A stretch of DNA of 6,304 nt, taken from RGIG5579 sp045543495 (GTDB lineage Bacteria > Bacillota > Clostridia > Oscillospirales > SIG627). The stretch's first letter is position 1. Every line of letters begins with the position of its first letter. The DNA lies in assembly GCA_045543495.1 (NCBI GenBank), contig JAZQMO010000012.1:1-6304 (forward strand), read 5' to 3'. The translations under genes and the position numbers were made by a program. A model generated the notes under the pieces. The model was not told the origin of the DNA and did not search any database. It worked only from the letters and a program-made list of their open reading frames with translations. Positions 1 to 5,634 of the stretch are shown one piece after another.

Positions 1-97
1 AATAGGAATTTGCCTTGTATTATTTTTTGCTCTGTAAAACGGGAGGACACAGTCCTCCCCTACGAATTTGTGATATTACTTTATCGAGCATACAGAA
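1..97 (+). repeat. Long direct repeat, left copy (pairs with 6208-6304)
   Basis: Positions 1-97 match 6208-6304 without gaps at 95 of 97 positions. The two differences are T20 versus C6227 and T84 versus C6291. Both copies are in the same orientation and 6207 bp apart. Each contains the hairpin GGGAGGAC-ACA-GTCCTCCC followed by CCCTACG. Both copies reach the window edge, so the true repeat may be longer. The two mismatches argue against a simple end overlap of a circular contig. Confidence 0.95.
41..59. repeat. Palindromic core GGGAGGAC-ACA-GTCCTCCC
   Basis: Perfect 8-bp inverted repeat around a 3-nt loop, followed by CCTACG. An identical copy lies at 6248-6266. It occupies the same place in the repeat unit as the hairpin at 5950-5971 but has a different core. 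Confidence 0.85.
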
Positions 98-167
98 ATT
101 ATCGATGCAAAAACGATGGTTTTATTAAAATTGGTTAGAGATAAAGAGGTGAATTTTTTTGAAATAT

Positions 168-197
168 GTAGGGGCCGACGTCCTCGACGGCCCGAGG
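168..197. repeat. GC palindrome core, GTAGGGGCCGACGTCC type
   Basis: GTAGGG is followed by a stem GGGCCG (172-177) and CGGCCC (188-193) around a 10-nt loop. A second, offset pairing CCTCG/CGAGG is possible at 182-197. The 27-nt core 168-194 recurs exactly at 6080-6106 and, inverted with one mismatch, at 5854-5880. Confidence 0.85.
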
Positions 198-290
198 GAA
201 ATAGTCTTTTTTGCAAAGCAAATTTTTGATTGCAAAATTCAAATTTCCACTACAAGAGGCTCTCCCTGTGAGCGGTGCTCCCATCGCTCC

Positions 291-306
291 CCTCGACGGC
301 CCGAGG
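291..306. repeat. Partial GC palindrome CCTCGACGGCCCGAGG
   Basis: Exact copy of the 3' half of the 168-197 core (positions 182-197), with stem CCTCG/CGAGG. It lacks the GTAGGGG half and is preceded by unrelated GC-rich sequence at 255-290, so it looks like a truncated or recombined element. Confidence 0.7.
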
Positions 307-376
307 AAGGTTGTGGTTTTTGCAAAATAAATACCTGTTGTATTCTTTTTTCTTCCCTTACTTAAAAGTTTCTTTG

Positions 377-400
377 CTACTTTCTTTTCAAAGAAAGTAG
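377..400. repeat. 11-bp-stem palindrome CTACTTTCTTT-TC-AAAGAAAGTAG
   Basis: Perfect 11-bp inverted repeat around a 2-nt loop. It lies between the left repeat array and the terminator-like repeat at 411-450. No long U tract follows on either strand, so it is better called a dispersed palindrome than a terminator. Confidence 0.75.
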
Positions 401-410
401 GGTTAAAAAC

Positions 411-450
411 AAAATAGGCTTTCCCGAAGGAAAGCCTACCTTTTCTCTTC
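411..450 (-). terminator. Second hairpin beyond gap; dispersed terminator-like repeat, left copy
   Basis: Read on the minus strand, a purine-rich GAAGAGAAAAGG lead-in precedes a perfect 10-bp stem TAGGCTTTCC/GGAAAGCCTA (arms 415-424 and 429-438), a TTCG loop closed by C-G, and then TTTTGTTTTT. That is the form of an intrinsic terminator with a UUCG tetraloop. It stands about 40 bp past the gap terminator and can act as a back-up. The 40 nt recur inverted at 5634-5673 with one difference, in the loop. Confidence 0.8.
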
Positions 451-476
451 TCTTTTCACTCTTCGCTCTTCACTAA

Positions 477-504
477 AAAAAGCACTCCCGAAGGAGTGCT
501 TTTT
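477..504 (-). terminator. Intrinsic terminator of gap
   Basis: A 12-bp stem (477-488 and 493-504, core AGCACTCC/GGAGTGCT) encloses a 4-nt loop, which on the minus strand is TTCG closed by C-G, a very stable RNA tetraloop. It starts 14 nt after the gap stop codon and runs into a T tract on the minus strand. T residues also follow on the plus strand, so it could work in both directions. Confidence 0.93.
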
Positions 505-517
505 GTTGTTGCATTGA

Positions 518-1525
518 TTAGATCTCTGCGAAATACTTGATGGTACGAACCATCTGGCTGGTGTAGGAGTTCTCGTTGTCATACCAAGAAACAACCTGTA
601 CCTGATAGGTGTCATCATCGATCTTAGCAACCATGGTCTGGGTAGCGTCGAAGATGGAACCTGCGGTAGCACCAACGATATCGGAGGAAACGATCTCGTC
701 CTCATTGTACTCGAAGGACTCGGTCTCAGCAGCCTTCATAGCAGCGTTGATGCCTTCCTTGGTGATATCCTTGCCCTTTACAACGGCAATCAGAATGGTG
801 GTAGAGCCGGTGGGGGTGGGGATTCTCTGAGCGGCGCCGATGAGCTTGCCGTTCAGCTCGGGGATTACAAGACCGATTGCCTTTGCAGCACCGGTGGAGT
901 TGGGAACGATGTTCACAGCGCCTGCACGAGCTCTGCGGAAGTCACCCTTTCTGTGGGGACCGTCCAGAATCATCTGGTCGCCGGTGTAAGCGTGAACAGT
1001 GGTCATGATACCGCTCTGAATGGGAGCGAAATCATTGAGAGCCTTAGCCATGGGAGCCAGGCAGTTGGTGGTGCAGGAAGCAGCGGAAATAACGGTGTCA
1101 TCCTTGGTGAGAATGTTGTGGTTTACATTGTAAACAACGGTGGGCAGGTCATTTCCTGCGGGAGCGGAGATAACGACCTTCTTTGCGCCGGCGGTGATGT
1201 GAGCGCTTGCCTTCTCCTTGGAGGTGTAGAAGCCGGTGCACTCCAAAACAACGTCAACACCGATCTGGCCCCAGGGCAGATTGGCAGCGTCCTTCTCGCA
1301 GTAGATGGTGATTTCCTTTCCGTCTACGATGATGGAGTTCTCGGTAGCCTCTACCTTCTTGTTGTAGCGACCCTGAGCGGAGTCATACTTGAGAAGATGA
1401 GCGAGCATTTTGGGGTTGGTCAGGTCGTTGATGGCAACAACTTCGTAGCCTTCTGCAGCGAACATCTGGCGGAAAGCAAGACGGCCGATACGACCGAAAC
1501 CGTTAATGGCAACTTTTACAGACAT
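518..1525 (-). CDS. gap: Glyceraldehyde-3-phosphate dehydrogenase, type I (NAD)
   Basis: This 335-residue protein is full length for type I GAPDH. The enzyme oxidises glyceraldehyde 3-phosphate with NAD and phosphate to 1,3-bisphosphoglycerate in cytoplasmic glycolysis. The N-terminal Rossmann domain starts NGFGRIGR (8-15), and Asp34 in AINDLT is the residue that favours NAD over NADP. The catalytic domain has SCTTNC with nucleophile Cys151, general-base His178 in HAYTGDQ, and the phosphate-site segments HRKGDFRRARAG and NSTGAAKAIG. The C-terminal WYDNENSYTSQMV is also typical. The start is fixed by AAAGGAG 8 nt upstream. It has its own promoter (1570-1598) and a strong terminator (477-504). 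Codons look more restricted than in the neighbours, as expected for a highly expressed gene. It lies downstream of tatD in the same direction with no convincing terminator between, so some read-through from metG-tatD is likely. Confidence 0.99.
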   Translation of the reverse strand: MSVKVAINGFGRIGRLAFRQMFAAEGYEVVAINDLTNPKMLAHLLKYDSAQGRYNKKVEATENSIIVDGKEITIYCEKDAANLPWGQIGVDVVLECTGFYTSKEKASAHITAGAKKVVISAPAGNDLPTVVYNVNHNILTKDDTVISAASCTTNCLAPMAKALNDFAPIQSGIMTTVHAYTGDQMILDGPHRKGDFRRARAGAVNIVPNSTGAAKAIGLVIPELNGKLIGAAQRIPTPTGSTTILIAVVKGKDITKEGINAAMKAAETESFEYNEDEIVSSDIVGATAGSIFDATQTMVAKIDDDTYQVQVVSWYDNENSYTSQMVRTIKYFAEI

Positions 1526-1569
1526 TTTGGTATCTCCTTTATATAAAATTTAATTTTTTACCAAACATA

Positions 1570-1598
1570 AGTATAGTATATTTTTTCCAAGAATACAA
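1570..1598 (-). promoter_or_regulatory. gap promoter (-35 TTGTAT, 17 bp, -10 TATACT)
   Basis: On the minus strand, TTGTAT (1593-1598) lies 17 bp from TATACT (1570-1575). A second overlapping TATACT sits at 1575-1580. The predicted transcript start is near 1563, giving a leader of roughly 38 nt with AAAGGAG at 1534-1540. The surrounding 1541-1625 is very AT-rich. This is a sigma-A type promoter by pattern only. Confidence 0.7.
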
Positions 1599-1625
1599 GA
1601 AAAACTAAAAATTTTTTCAATTTTG

Positions 1626-2405
1626 TTACATTTGAAAGAATTTCAAGGCATTTTCACGGGTAATTTGTATCATTTCATCAGTGGTGACCCCGTGCAGCTC
1701 GGCCAAACGGGCGGCGGTAGCGTATGCGTAATCGGAATGATTGCGCTTTCCCCGATAGGGCACGGGCGCAAGATAGGGGGCATCCGTCTCCAGAAGGAGC
1801 CTGTCAAGGGGCACGGCCTTGGCTGCCTCGGGTACAACGGCGGCGTTCTTGAAGGTCACCGTTCCCGAAAAGGAAATATACCAGCCCAGTTTCACATATT
1901 GCTTTGCCATTTCGGGGGAGGAGGAGAAGGAGTGCATCACACCCTTCACATCCCGAAAGGAGCGAACGATATCAAATACATCTCCGTGGGCATCCCGATC
2001 GTGAATACAAACGGGGTAGCCCGTCTCCCTTGCCAATTCCATCAGGCGGCAGAAAACATCCTTCTGCACCTGACGGGGAGCGTTTTCGTACTTATAATCC
2101 AGCCCGATCTCCCCAATGGCAACGGCGTTGGGATGGGCGAGCATCTCCTTTAAGGCGGGGATGCTTTTTTCATCGAAGCTGTGAGCATCCTGCGGGTGGA
2201 TGCCGACGGCGGCGTAGAAAATGGGGTACTGCTCTGCCAAGTCCAGACACAGGCGGCTGGTGGGAATATCGCAGCCGATGTTCACCACCGTCTCCACCCC
2301 AACGGGGCAGATCTCGCTCTTCTGCATCATCTTTTCCACAAGAAGCGGCAGATCCCCTGCAAAGCGGGGGTCGTCGTAGTGGGCGTGGGAATCAAAGAGC
2401 CCCAT
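1626..2405 (-). CDS. tatD: TatD-family metal-dependent DNase/hydrolase (YcfH/YabD type)
   Basis: This 259-residue protein matches the usual TatD length and forms one amidohydrolase-type TIM barrel. Members are Mg/Mn-dependent DNases (3'-5' exonucleases) of the cytoplasm with proposed roles in DNA repair or turnover. Likely metal ligands are visible: His7 and His9 in DSHAHYDD, Glu99 in GEIGLDY, His135 in CIHDRDAH, His158 in VMHSFS, and Asp208 in LLETDAPYLAP. The ATG overlaps the metG TGA by one base (TGATG), and AAGGA lies 7 nt upstream within the end of metG, so translation is probably coupled. The metG-tatD pairing is common in Bacillota, where rnmV and ksgA often follow; here gap follows instead. 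The exact substrate is not given by the sequence. TatD is certain as a family; the gene symbol follows family usage. Confidence 0.96.
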   Translation of the reverse strand: MGLFDSHAHYDDPRFAGDLPLLVEKMMQKSEICPVGVETVVNIGCDIPTSRLCLDLAEQYPIFYAAVGIHPQDAHSFDEKSIPALKEMLAHPNAVAIGEIGLDYKYENAPRQVQKDVFCRLMELARETGYPVCIHDRDAHGDVFDIVRSFRDVKGVMHSFSSSPEMAKQYVKLGWYISFSGTVTFKNAAVVPEAAKAVPLDRLLLETDAPYLAPVPYRGKRNHSDYAYATAARLAELHGVTTDEMIQITRENALKFFQM

Positions 2406-4363
2406 CAGCCGATCCTTGCTCCTGCGGGAGTCTCGGGATCCAGCGTCAGAACCCGAAGAACACCCTCTGCCTCGCTGGACAGGAGCATCCCGTGGGATTC
2501 CAGACCCATCATCTTGCGGGGAAGAAGATTCTTCACCAAAACCAAATTCTTGCCGATCAGCTCCTCGGGCTTATAGTATTTGGCAATGCCCGAAAGCACC
2601 TGTCTCTCCTCGGTTCCGATGTCGAGGCGGAATTTCAGGAGCTTTTCGCTCTTTTCCACCCTTTCACATTCCAGTACCTTGGCGCAGCACAGCTCGATCT
2701 TGCAGAAATCGTCAAAGCTACAGGGGCCTGCCTCGGGGATGGCCTTGGCGGCGGCCTTTTTGGCCTCCTTCTCAGCCTTCTTTTTGGCTTTTTCCTTTTC
2801 CTCCTCGGCCTTCAGGAAGGCTTCCTTGTCAATGCGGGCAAAGAGGGGAGCGGTATTTTCCACGGTAAAGCTTGCCTCGGCGCCGAAGGGGGCCTTCACC
2901 TCGGCCCAATCGTGGCCTGTCTCGGTACCGAGAAGGGCAATGATCCTGTCTGCCGTTTCGGGCATATAGGGATAGAGCATCAGACCGATGCGGCGAATGG
3001 CCTCCAACAGGTTATACAGAACCTCCTCCAGACGGGCCTTGTTCGCCTCGTCCTTGGCCAGCGCCCAGGGCATGGTTTCGTCAATATACTTGTTGCAGCG
3101 CTTGGCAAAGTCCATCACGGCGTTGATCCCGTCGCCGATGTGAAGGCTTTCCACGCTCTCGTCGATCTTCTCTGCGGTCTTTTCTCCACAGGCAATGAGA
3201 TCAAGATCAACGGCATCGGAAAATTCGGCAGGGCGATTGACCTTGCCGCCGAAATACTTCACCGCCATGGCCACGCTTCTGCTGACCAGATTGCCAAGGG
3301 TGTTGGCAAGGTCGGCATTGAATTTTTCAATGAGGGATTCGTGGGTAATGGAGCCGTCCTGGGCAAAGGGGATCTCGGAAAGGAGGTAGTAGCGCACCGC
3401 ATCCACCCCGAAGATCTCGGCCAATTCATCGGCATAGAGCACATTGCCCTTGGATTTGCTCATTTTGTCCTCGCCCACCAGCACCCAAGGGTGACCCAGC
3501 ACTCGCTTGGGAAGGGGAAGATCCAGCGCCATCAGGAGAATGGGCCAGTAGATGGTGTGGAAACGGACGATATCCTTTCCGATCACGTGGAGATCCGCAG
3601 GCCAGTATTTGCCGAAATTCTCCCCGCTGCCGTCGGGATCGTAGCCCAGAGCGGTGATGTAGTTGGAGAGGGCATCGATCCACACGTAGATCACGTGCTT
3701 GGGATCGTCCTTCACCTTCACGCCCCAAGAGAAGGTGGAGCGGGAAACGCACAGATCGGCAAGGCCGGGCTTAATGAAATTGTTGATCATTTCCGCCTTG
3801 CGGGAGAGGGGTGCGAAAAAGTCGGGGTTTTCCTCATAGTACTGCACCAAGCGGTCGGCGTATTTGGAGAGGCGCAGAAAATAGGCCTCCTCCTTGGCGT
3901 CCACACAGGGTCTGCCGCAGTCGGGGCAGAGGCCGCCCTCCTTCAGCTGGGAGGCGGTGAAGAAGGATTCGCAGGGCACGCAGTATTTGCCCTCGTACTC
4001 TCCTTTATAAATATCGCCTTTTTCCAGAAGGCGGGAAAAGATCTTTTCCACAGCCTTTTCGTGGTGGGCATCGGTGGTGCGGATGAAATGGTCGTAGGAA
4101 ATATTCATGCAGTCCCACACACCCTTGATCTGAGCGGCGATCTTATCCACATATTCCTTGGGAGCGCAACCCTCGGCCTTGGCCAATTCCTCGATCTTCT
4201 GACCGTGCTCGTCGGAGCCGGTGAGGTAGAACACATCAAAGCCGTTCATTCGCTTGTAGCGGGCAATGGCATCGGCCAAAACGGGGTCGTACACATTGCC
4301 GATGTGGGGCTTGCGGGAGGTGTAGGCAATGGCGGTGGTAATGTAATACTTCTGTTTTTCCAT
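2405..4363 (-). CDS. metG: Methionyl-tRNA synthetase with C-terminal tRNA-binding domain
   Basis: This 652-residue class I synthetase charges tRNA-Met with methionine in the cytoplasm. The Rossmann catalytic domain carries the HIGH-box variant HIGN (20-23, in TSRKPHIGNVYD) and KMSKS (300-304). A single four-cysteine zinc knuckle is formed by Cys128, 131, 146 and 149. WIDALSNYITALGY belongs to the conserved core. An anticodon-binding helical domain follows, then a Lys/Ala/Glu-rich linker (about 516-547), then a C-terminal EMAPII-like OB-fold tRNA-binding and dimerisation domain (about 548-652). An in-frame ATG lies 17 codons upstream at 4414, but it falls at the predicted transcript start and has no ribosome site. 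The ATG at 4363 has AAGAGG 7 nt upstream and begins MEKQKYY, as expected. It is the first gene of a metG-tatD operon. Confidence 0.98.
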   Translation of the reverse strand: MEKQKYYITTAIAYTSRKPHIGNVYDPVLADAIARYKRMNGFDVFYLTGSDEHGQKIEELAKAEGCAPKEYVDKIAAQIKGVWDCMNISYDHFIRTTDAHHEKAVEKIFSRLLEKGDIYKGEYEGKYCVPCESFFTASQLKEGGLCPDCGRPCVDAKEEAYFLRLSKYADRLVQYYEENPDFFAPLSRKAEMINNFIKPGLADLCVSRSTFSWGVKVKDDPKHVIYVWIDALSNYITALGYDPDGSGENFGKYWPADLHVIGKDIVRFHTIYWPILLMALDLPLPKRVLGHPWVLVGEDKMSKSKGNVLYADELAEIFGVDAVRYYLLSEIPFAQDGSITHESLIEKFNADLANTLGNLVSRSVAMAVKYFGGKVNRPAEFSDAVDLDLIACGEKTAEKIDESVESLHIGDGINAVMDFAKRCNKYIDETMPWALAKDEANKARLEEVLYNLLEAIRRIGLMLYPYMPETADRIIALLGTETGHDWAEVKAPFGAEASFTVENTAPLFARIDKEAFLKAEEEKEKAKKKAEKEAKKAAAKAIPEAGPCSFDDFCKIELCCAKVLECERVEKSEKLLKFRLDIGTEERQVLSGIAKYYKPEELIGKNLVLVKNLLPRKMMGLESHGMLLSSEAEGVLRVLTLDPETPAGARIG

Positions 4364-4370
4364 AGGGGTT

Positions 4371-4376
4371 CCTCTT
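4371..4376 (-). promoter_or_regulatory. metG ribosome binding site (decides start)
   Basis: AAGAGG on the minus strand, with a 7-nt spacer to the ATG at 4363. It supports this start over the in-frame ATG at 4414, which has no comparable site and lies about where transcription should begin. Confidence 0.85.
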
Positions 4377-4382
4377 CTTTCC

Positions 4383-4407
4383 GAAAAGGGCAAATGAGAC
4401 CCTTTTC
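4383..4407 (-). promoter_or_regulatory. Hairpin in the metG 5' leader
   Basis: A perfect 8-bp inverted repeat (GAAAAGGG at 4383-4390 and CCCTTTTC at 4400-4407) with a 9-nt loop fills about half of the roughly 50-nt leader. It ends 6 nt before the ribosome binding site. The leader is too short for a T-box or S-box riboswitch. It could affect mRNA stability or initiation; no regulatory role is shown. Confidence 0.6.
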
Positions 4408-4421
4408 CTATCATCCTTACT

Positions 4422-4450
4422 ATTATATACCAATCGGGGGCTTATTTCAA
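4422..4450 (-). promoter_or_regulatory. metG-tatD promoter (-35 TTGAAA, 17 bp, -10 TATAAT)
   Basis: On the minus strand, TTGAAA (4445-4450) and a perfect TATAAT (4422-4427) are separated by exactly 17 bp. The predicted start of transcription is near 4415. It lies between the terminator of the small upstream gene (4481-4516) and metG, so metG has independent transcription. This is the strongest promoter match in the window. Confidence 0.88.
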
Positions 4451-4460
4451 GTCTTGAATC

Positions 4461-4486
4461 TCTTTTTTCTTGACGGAGAAAAAAGA
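4461..4486. repeat. Short hairpin repeat TCTTTTTTCTTGACGGAG, copy 1
   Basis: Ten-base arms TCTTTTTTCT (4461-4470) and AGAAAAAAGA (4477-4486) enclose the loop TGACGG. The first 18 nt (4461-4478) recur exactly at 4819-4836, where they provide the nadE -35 box. The right arm overlaps the terminator at 4481-4516, so the two stems exclude each other. Confidence 0.75.
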
Positions 4487-4516
4487 AAAGGGGAAGCGTG
4501 CTTCCCCTTTTCTTTT
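4481..4516 (-). terminator. Intrinsic terminator of the ribbon-helix-helix gene
   Basis: Perfect 16-bp inverted repeat (arms 4481-4496 and 4501-4516, core GGGGAAG/CTTCCCC) with a 4-nt loop. On the minus strand it begins 12 nt after the stop codon at 4529 and is followed by a T-rich tail. It separates the small gene from metG. T residues also end the plus-strand arm, but no plus-strand gene lies upstream. Confidence 0.9.
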
Positions 4517-4528
4517 CATCAAAAACAC

Positions 4529-4699
4529 TTATGCCTTTTCCACTTCTTCCAATGCGGCACGAACGGCGGCAATGACAAAGGCGGAAAAATTGCAATCCTT
4601 TCCCTGAATGGACTTTTCCACTCGCTCGATTATGTCGTTGGGAAAGCGAATGGTTTTGTTGGTGGTGGGGGGAATGGAAGGAATTTTGAAATTTCCCAT
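4529..4699 (-). CDS. Small ribbon-helix-helix (Arc/CopG-like) DNA-binding protein, 56 aa
   Basis: The protein begins MGNFKIPSIPP and ends in TAA. TNKTIRFP (13-20) fits the DNA-reading beta strand of the ribbon-helix-helix fold. PNDIIERVEKSIQG (20-33) fits helix A, and NFSAFVIAAVRAALEE (37-52) fits helix B, with the usual small residues around the turn. Such proteins bind DNA as dimers at inverted repeats, often as autorepressors. The start is supported by GAGGT 5 nt upstream of ATG, and the gene has its own terminator (4481-4516). No toxin-like partner is adjacent, so an antitoxin role lacks support here. A perfect 30-bp palindrome lies 54 bp upstream, next to the divergent nadE promoter, and may be its operator. 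The specific subfamily (YlcI/YnfO-like is a guess) and target are unknown. Confidence 0.85.
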   Translation of the reverse strand: MGNFKIPSIPPTTNKTIRFPNDIIERVEKSIQGKDCNFSAFVIAAVRAALEEVEKA

Positions 4700-4753
4700 A
4701 AGATACCTCGCAATACATTTGTCTTGCTAATATTCTACGGGAAAGGTTGATGA

Positions 4754-4783
4754 AAATATGCATTGCATTTGCAATGCATATTT
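4754..4783. promoter_or_regulatory. Perfect 30-bp palindrome, candidate operator
   Basis: Two 14-nt arms (AAATATGCATTGCA at 4754-4767 and its complement at 4770-4783) flank TT. Unlike the terminators it has no T tract and no nearby upstream gene end. It sits in the divergent region, upstream of the ribbon-helix-helix gene and about 45 bp before the nadE -35 box. By position and symmetry it is a good candidate binding site for that protein. No strong -35/-10 pair for the small gene is visible; TAGAAT near 4733-4738 is a weak -10. Confidence 0.65.
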
Positions 4784-4818
4784 GAAAGAAATTTCAGCAT
4801 CGCCCAAGAAAAGGGGCT

Positions 4819-4836
4819 TCTTTTTTCTTGACGGAG
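4819..4836 (+). repeat. Short repeat TCTTTTTTCTTGACGGAG, copy 2
   Basis: Exact 18-nt copy of 4461-4478. Here the right arm is interrupted (AGCAAAAAAAG), so the hairpin is imperfect. The TTGACG inside it forms the nadE -35 element. Confidence 0.8.
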
Positions 4837-4856
4837 CAAAAAAAGGGTGGTATCAT
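4828..4856 (+). promoter_or_regulatory. nadE promoter (-35 TTGACG, 17 bp, -10 TATCAT)
   Basis: TTGACG (4828-4833) and TATCAT (4851-4856) are separated by 17 bp. The predicted transcript start near 4863 leaves a leader under 20 nt containing GAGGAG (4871-4876). Such a short leader leaves no room for a riboswitch, so any control would be at the DNA level. Confidence 0.82.
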
Positions 4857-4881
4857 AGAAAAAAACCTTTGAGGAGTTCGT

Positions 4882-5628
4882 ATGCGAGATTATCGGTTGG
4901 AAACGGAAGAAAGAGCGGCCTTTATTCGCTCTCTGTTGGAAAAAAGCGGTGCCAAGGGAATTGTATTTGGAAATTCCGGCGGCAAGGATTGCGCTTTGGT
5001 GGGAATTTTGAGTAAATTGGCTTGTGATAATACCGTCAGTGTAATGATGCCCTGCGGCTCCTCGGTGAATTTCGGCTCGGATCTGCAGGATGCCACCGCC
5101 CTGTGCGAGAAATTCGGCATTGAAAACCGTACCGTGGATCTGACTGCGGTAAAGCAGGCTGAGGTGGAGGCGCTGGAGAAGGCGGCGACCCTGAATTCTC
5201 AGGCTCTCACCAACATTGCCCCCCGTCTGCGTATGACCACCCTTTACGCCATCGGAGCGGCCGAGGGGAGGCTGGTTGCGGGAACGGGCAACCGAAGCGA
5301 GCGCTTTATGGGTTATTTTACCAAGTGGGGGGACGGCGGCTTTGATTTCAACCCCATTACGGATCTGACCGTGGGCGAGGTATACGATTTTCTGCGGTAT
5401 CTCGGTGCCCCCGAAAACATCATTGCCAAGGCGCCCTCCGCAGGTCTTTTTGAGGGGCAGACCGATGAAAAGGAAATGGGTGTGACCTACCGTGCCATTG
5501 ATGAGTATATTCTCACAGGCCGTGCCACCGATGAGGACCGTGCCATTATGGACCGCTACCACGCCCGCGCCCTCCACAAATTGGAGCCCGTGCCCACCTT
5601 TGAGGCGTACAAGAAAAGTGAAAAGTGA
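4882..5628 (+). CDS. nadE: NAD synthetase, ammonia-dependent (NadE)
   Basis: This 248-residue cytoplasmic enzyme amidates deamido-NAD to NAD with ATP and ammonia, the last step of NAD synthesis. It has the N-type ATP pyrophosphatase P-loop as SGGKDC (32-37), where the family usually ends in Ser rather than Cys. NIAPRLRMTTLY (111-122), GTGNRSE (134-140) and the following YFTKWGDGGFDFNPI are typical NadE active-site and substrate-binding segments, as are KAPSAGL (183-189) and GQTDE (192-196). There is no glutaminase domain, so free ammonia is the expected nitrogen donor. Length is normal for the single-domain form. ATG at 4882 has GAGGAG 5 nt upstream and a good promoter. The last residues KKSEK are encoded by the first AAAAGTG repeats that lead into the terminator. 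It is divergent from the ribbon-helix-helix gene. Confidence 0.97.
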   Translation: MRDYRLETEERAAFIRSLLEKSGAKGIVFGNSGGKDCALVGILSKLACDNTVSVMMPCGSSVNFGSDLQDATALCEKFGIENRTVDLTAVKQAEVEALEKAATLNSQALTNIAPRLRMTTLYAIGAAEGRLVAGTGNRSERFMGYFTKWGDGGFDFNPITDLTVGEVYDFLRYLGAPENIIAKAPSAGLFEGQTDEKEMGVTYRAIDEYILTGRATDEDRAIMDRYHARALHKLEPVPTFEAYKKSEK

Positions 5629-5634
5629 AAAGTG
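5614..5634 (+). repeat. Three tandem AAAAGTG units across the nadE stop codon
   Basis: Exact 7-nt units at 5614-5620, 5621-5627 and 5628-5634. They encode the last residues of NadE and supply its TGA. Related GTGAAGAG/GTGAAAAG sequence occurs on the minus strand at 451-474, next to the matching hairpin repeat after gap. Confidence 0.9.

Larger units (their letters stand above)
1..355. repeat. Left segment of dispersed GC-palindrome repeat array (no gene)
   Basis: This stretch has no supportable gene. It is built from AT-rich filler (recurring forms of TTTTGCAAA and AATTTGT) separated by GC-rich hairpin cores at 41-59, 168-197 and 291-306. By eye, 1-197 aligns along its length with about 5908-6109, and 313-355 resembles the start of another unit (compare 6201-6235), so the spacing between unit starts is about 300 bp. 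The pattern is that of REP/MITE-like intergenic repeats. No transposase is present to drive it. A 68-codon open frame here is a product of the repeat and is not called as a gene. Confidence 0.75.

Noticed and set aside
159..365. 68-codon open frame with TTG start and a GAGGTG site
   Set aside because: It is read straight through repeat-array sequence and its cores, with no sign of protein constraint. It is kept only as an observation about the repeat.
953..1546. 197-codon open frame on the plus strand
   Set aside because: Antisense to gap, with no known motif; gap is full length with all catalytic residues.
1608..1624. Terminator between tatD and gap
   Set aside because: The only stem is AAAATT/AATTTT with a 5-nt loop, all A-T pairs and too weak to call.
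4364..4480. T-box or SAM riboswitch upstream of metG
   Set aside because: The predicted leader is only about 50 nt and shows no T-box motif or multi-stem junction.
4529..4699. Toxin-antitoxin module with the ribbon-helix-helix protein as antitoxin
   Set aside because: A terminator follows the gene, then metG; upstream is divergent nadE. No toxin-sized partner gene is next to it.
1904..4750. Open frame of 948 codons on the plus strand
   Set aside because: It is antisense to tatD and metG, whose catalytic motifs are complete on the minus strand. The translation is low complexity with no recognisable domain, and the frame is open because the sense genes avoid codons whose complements are stops.
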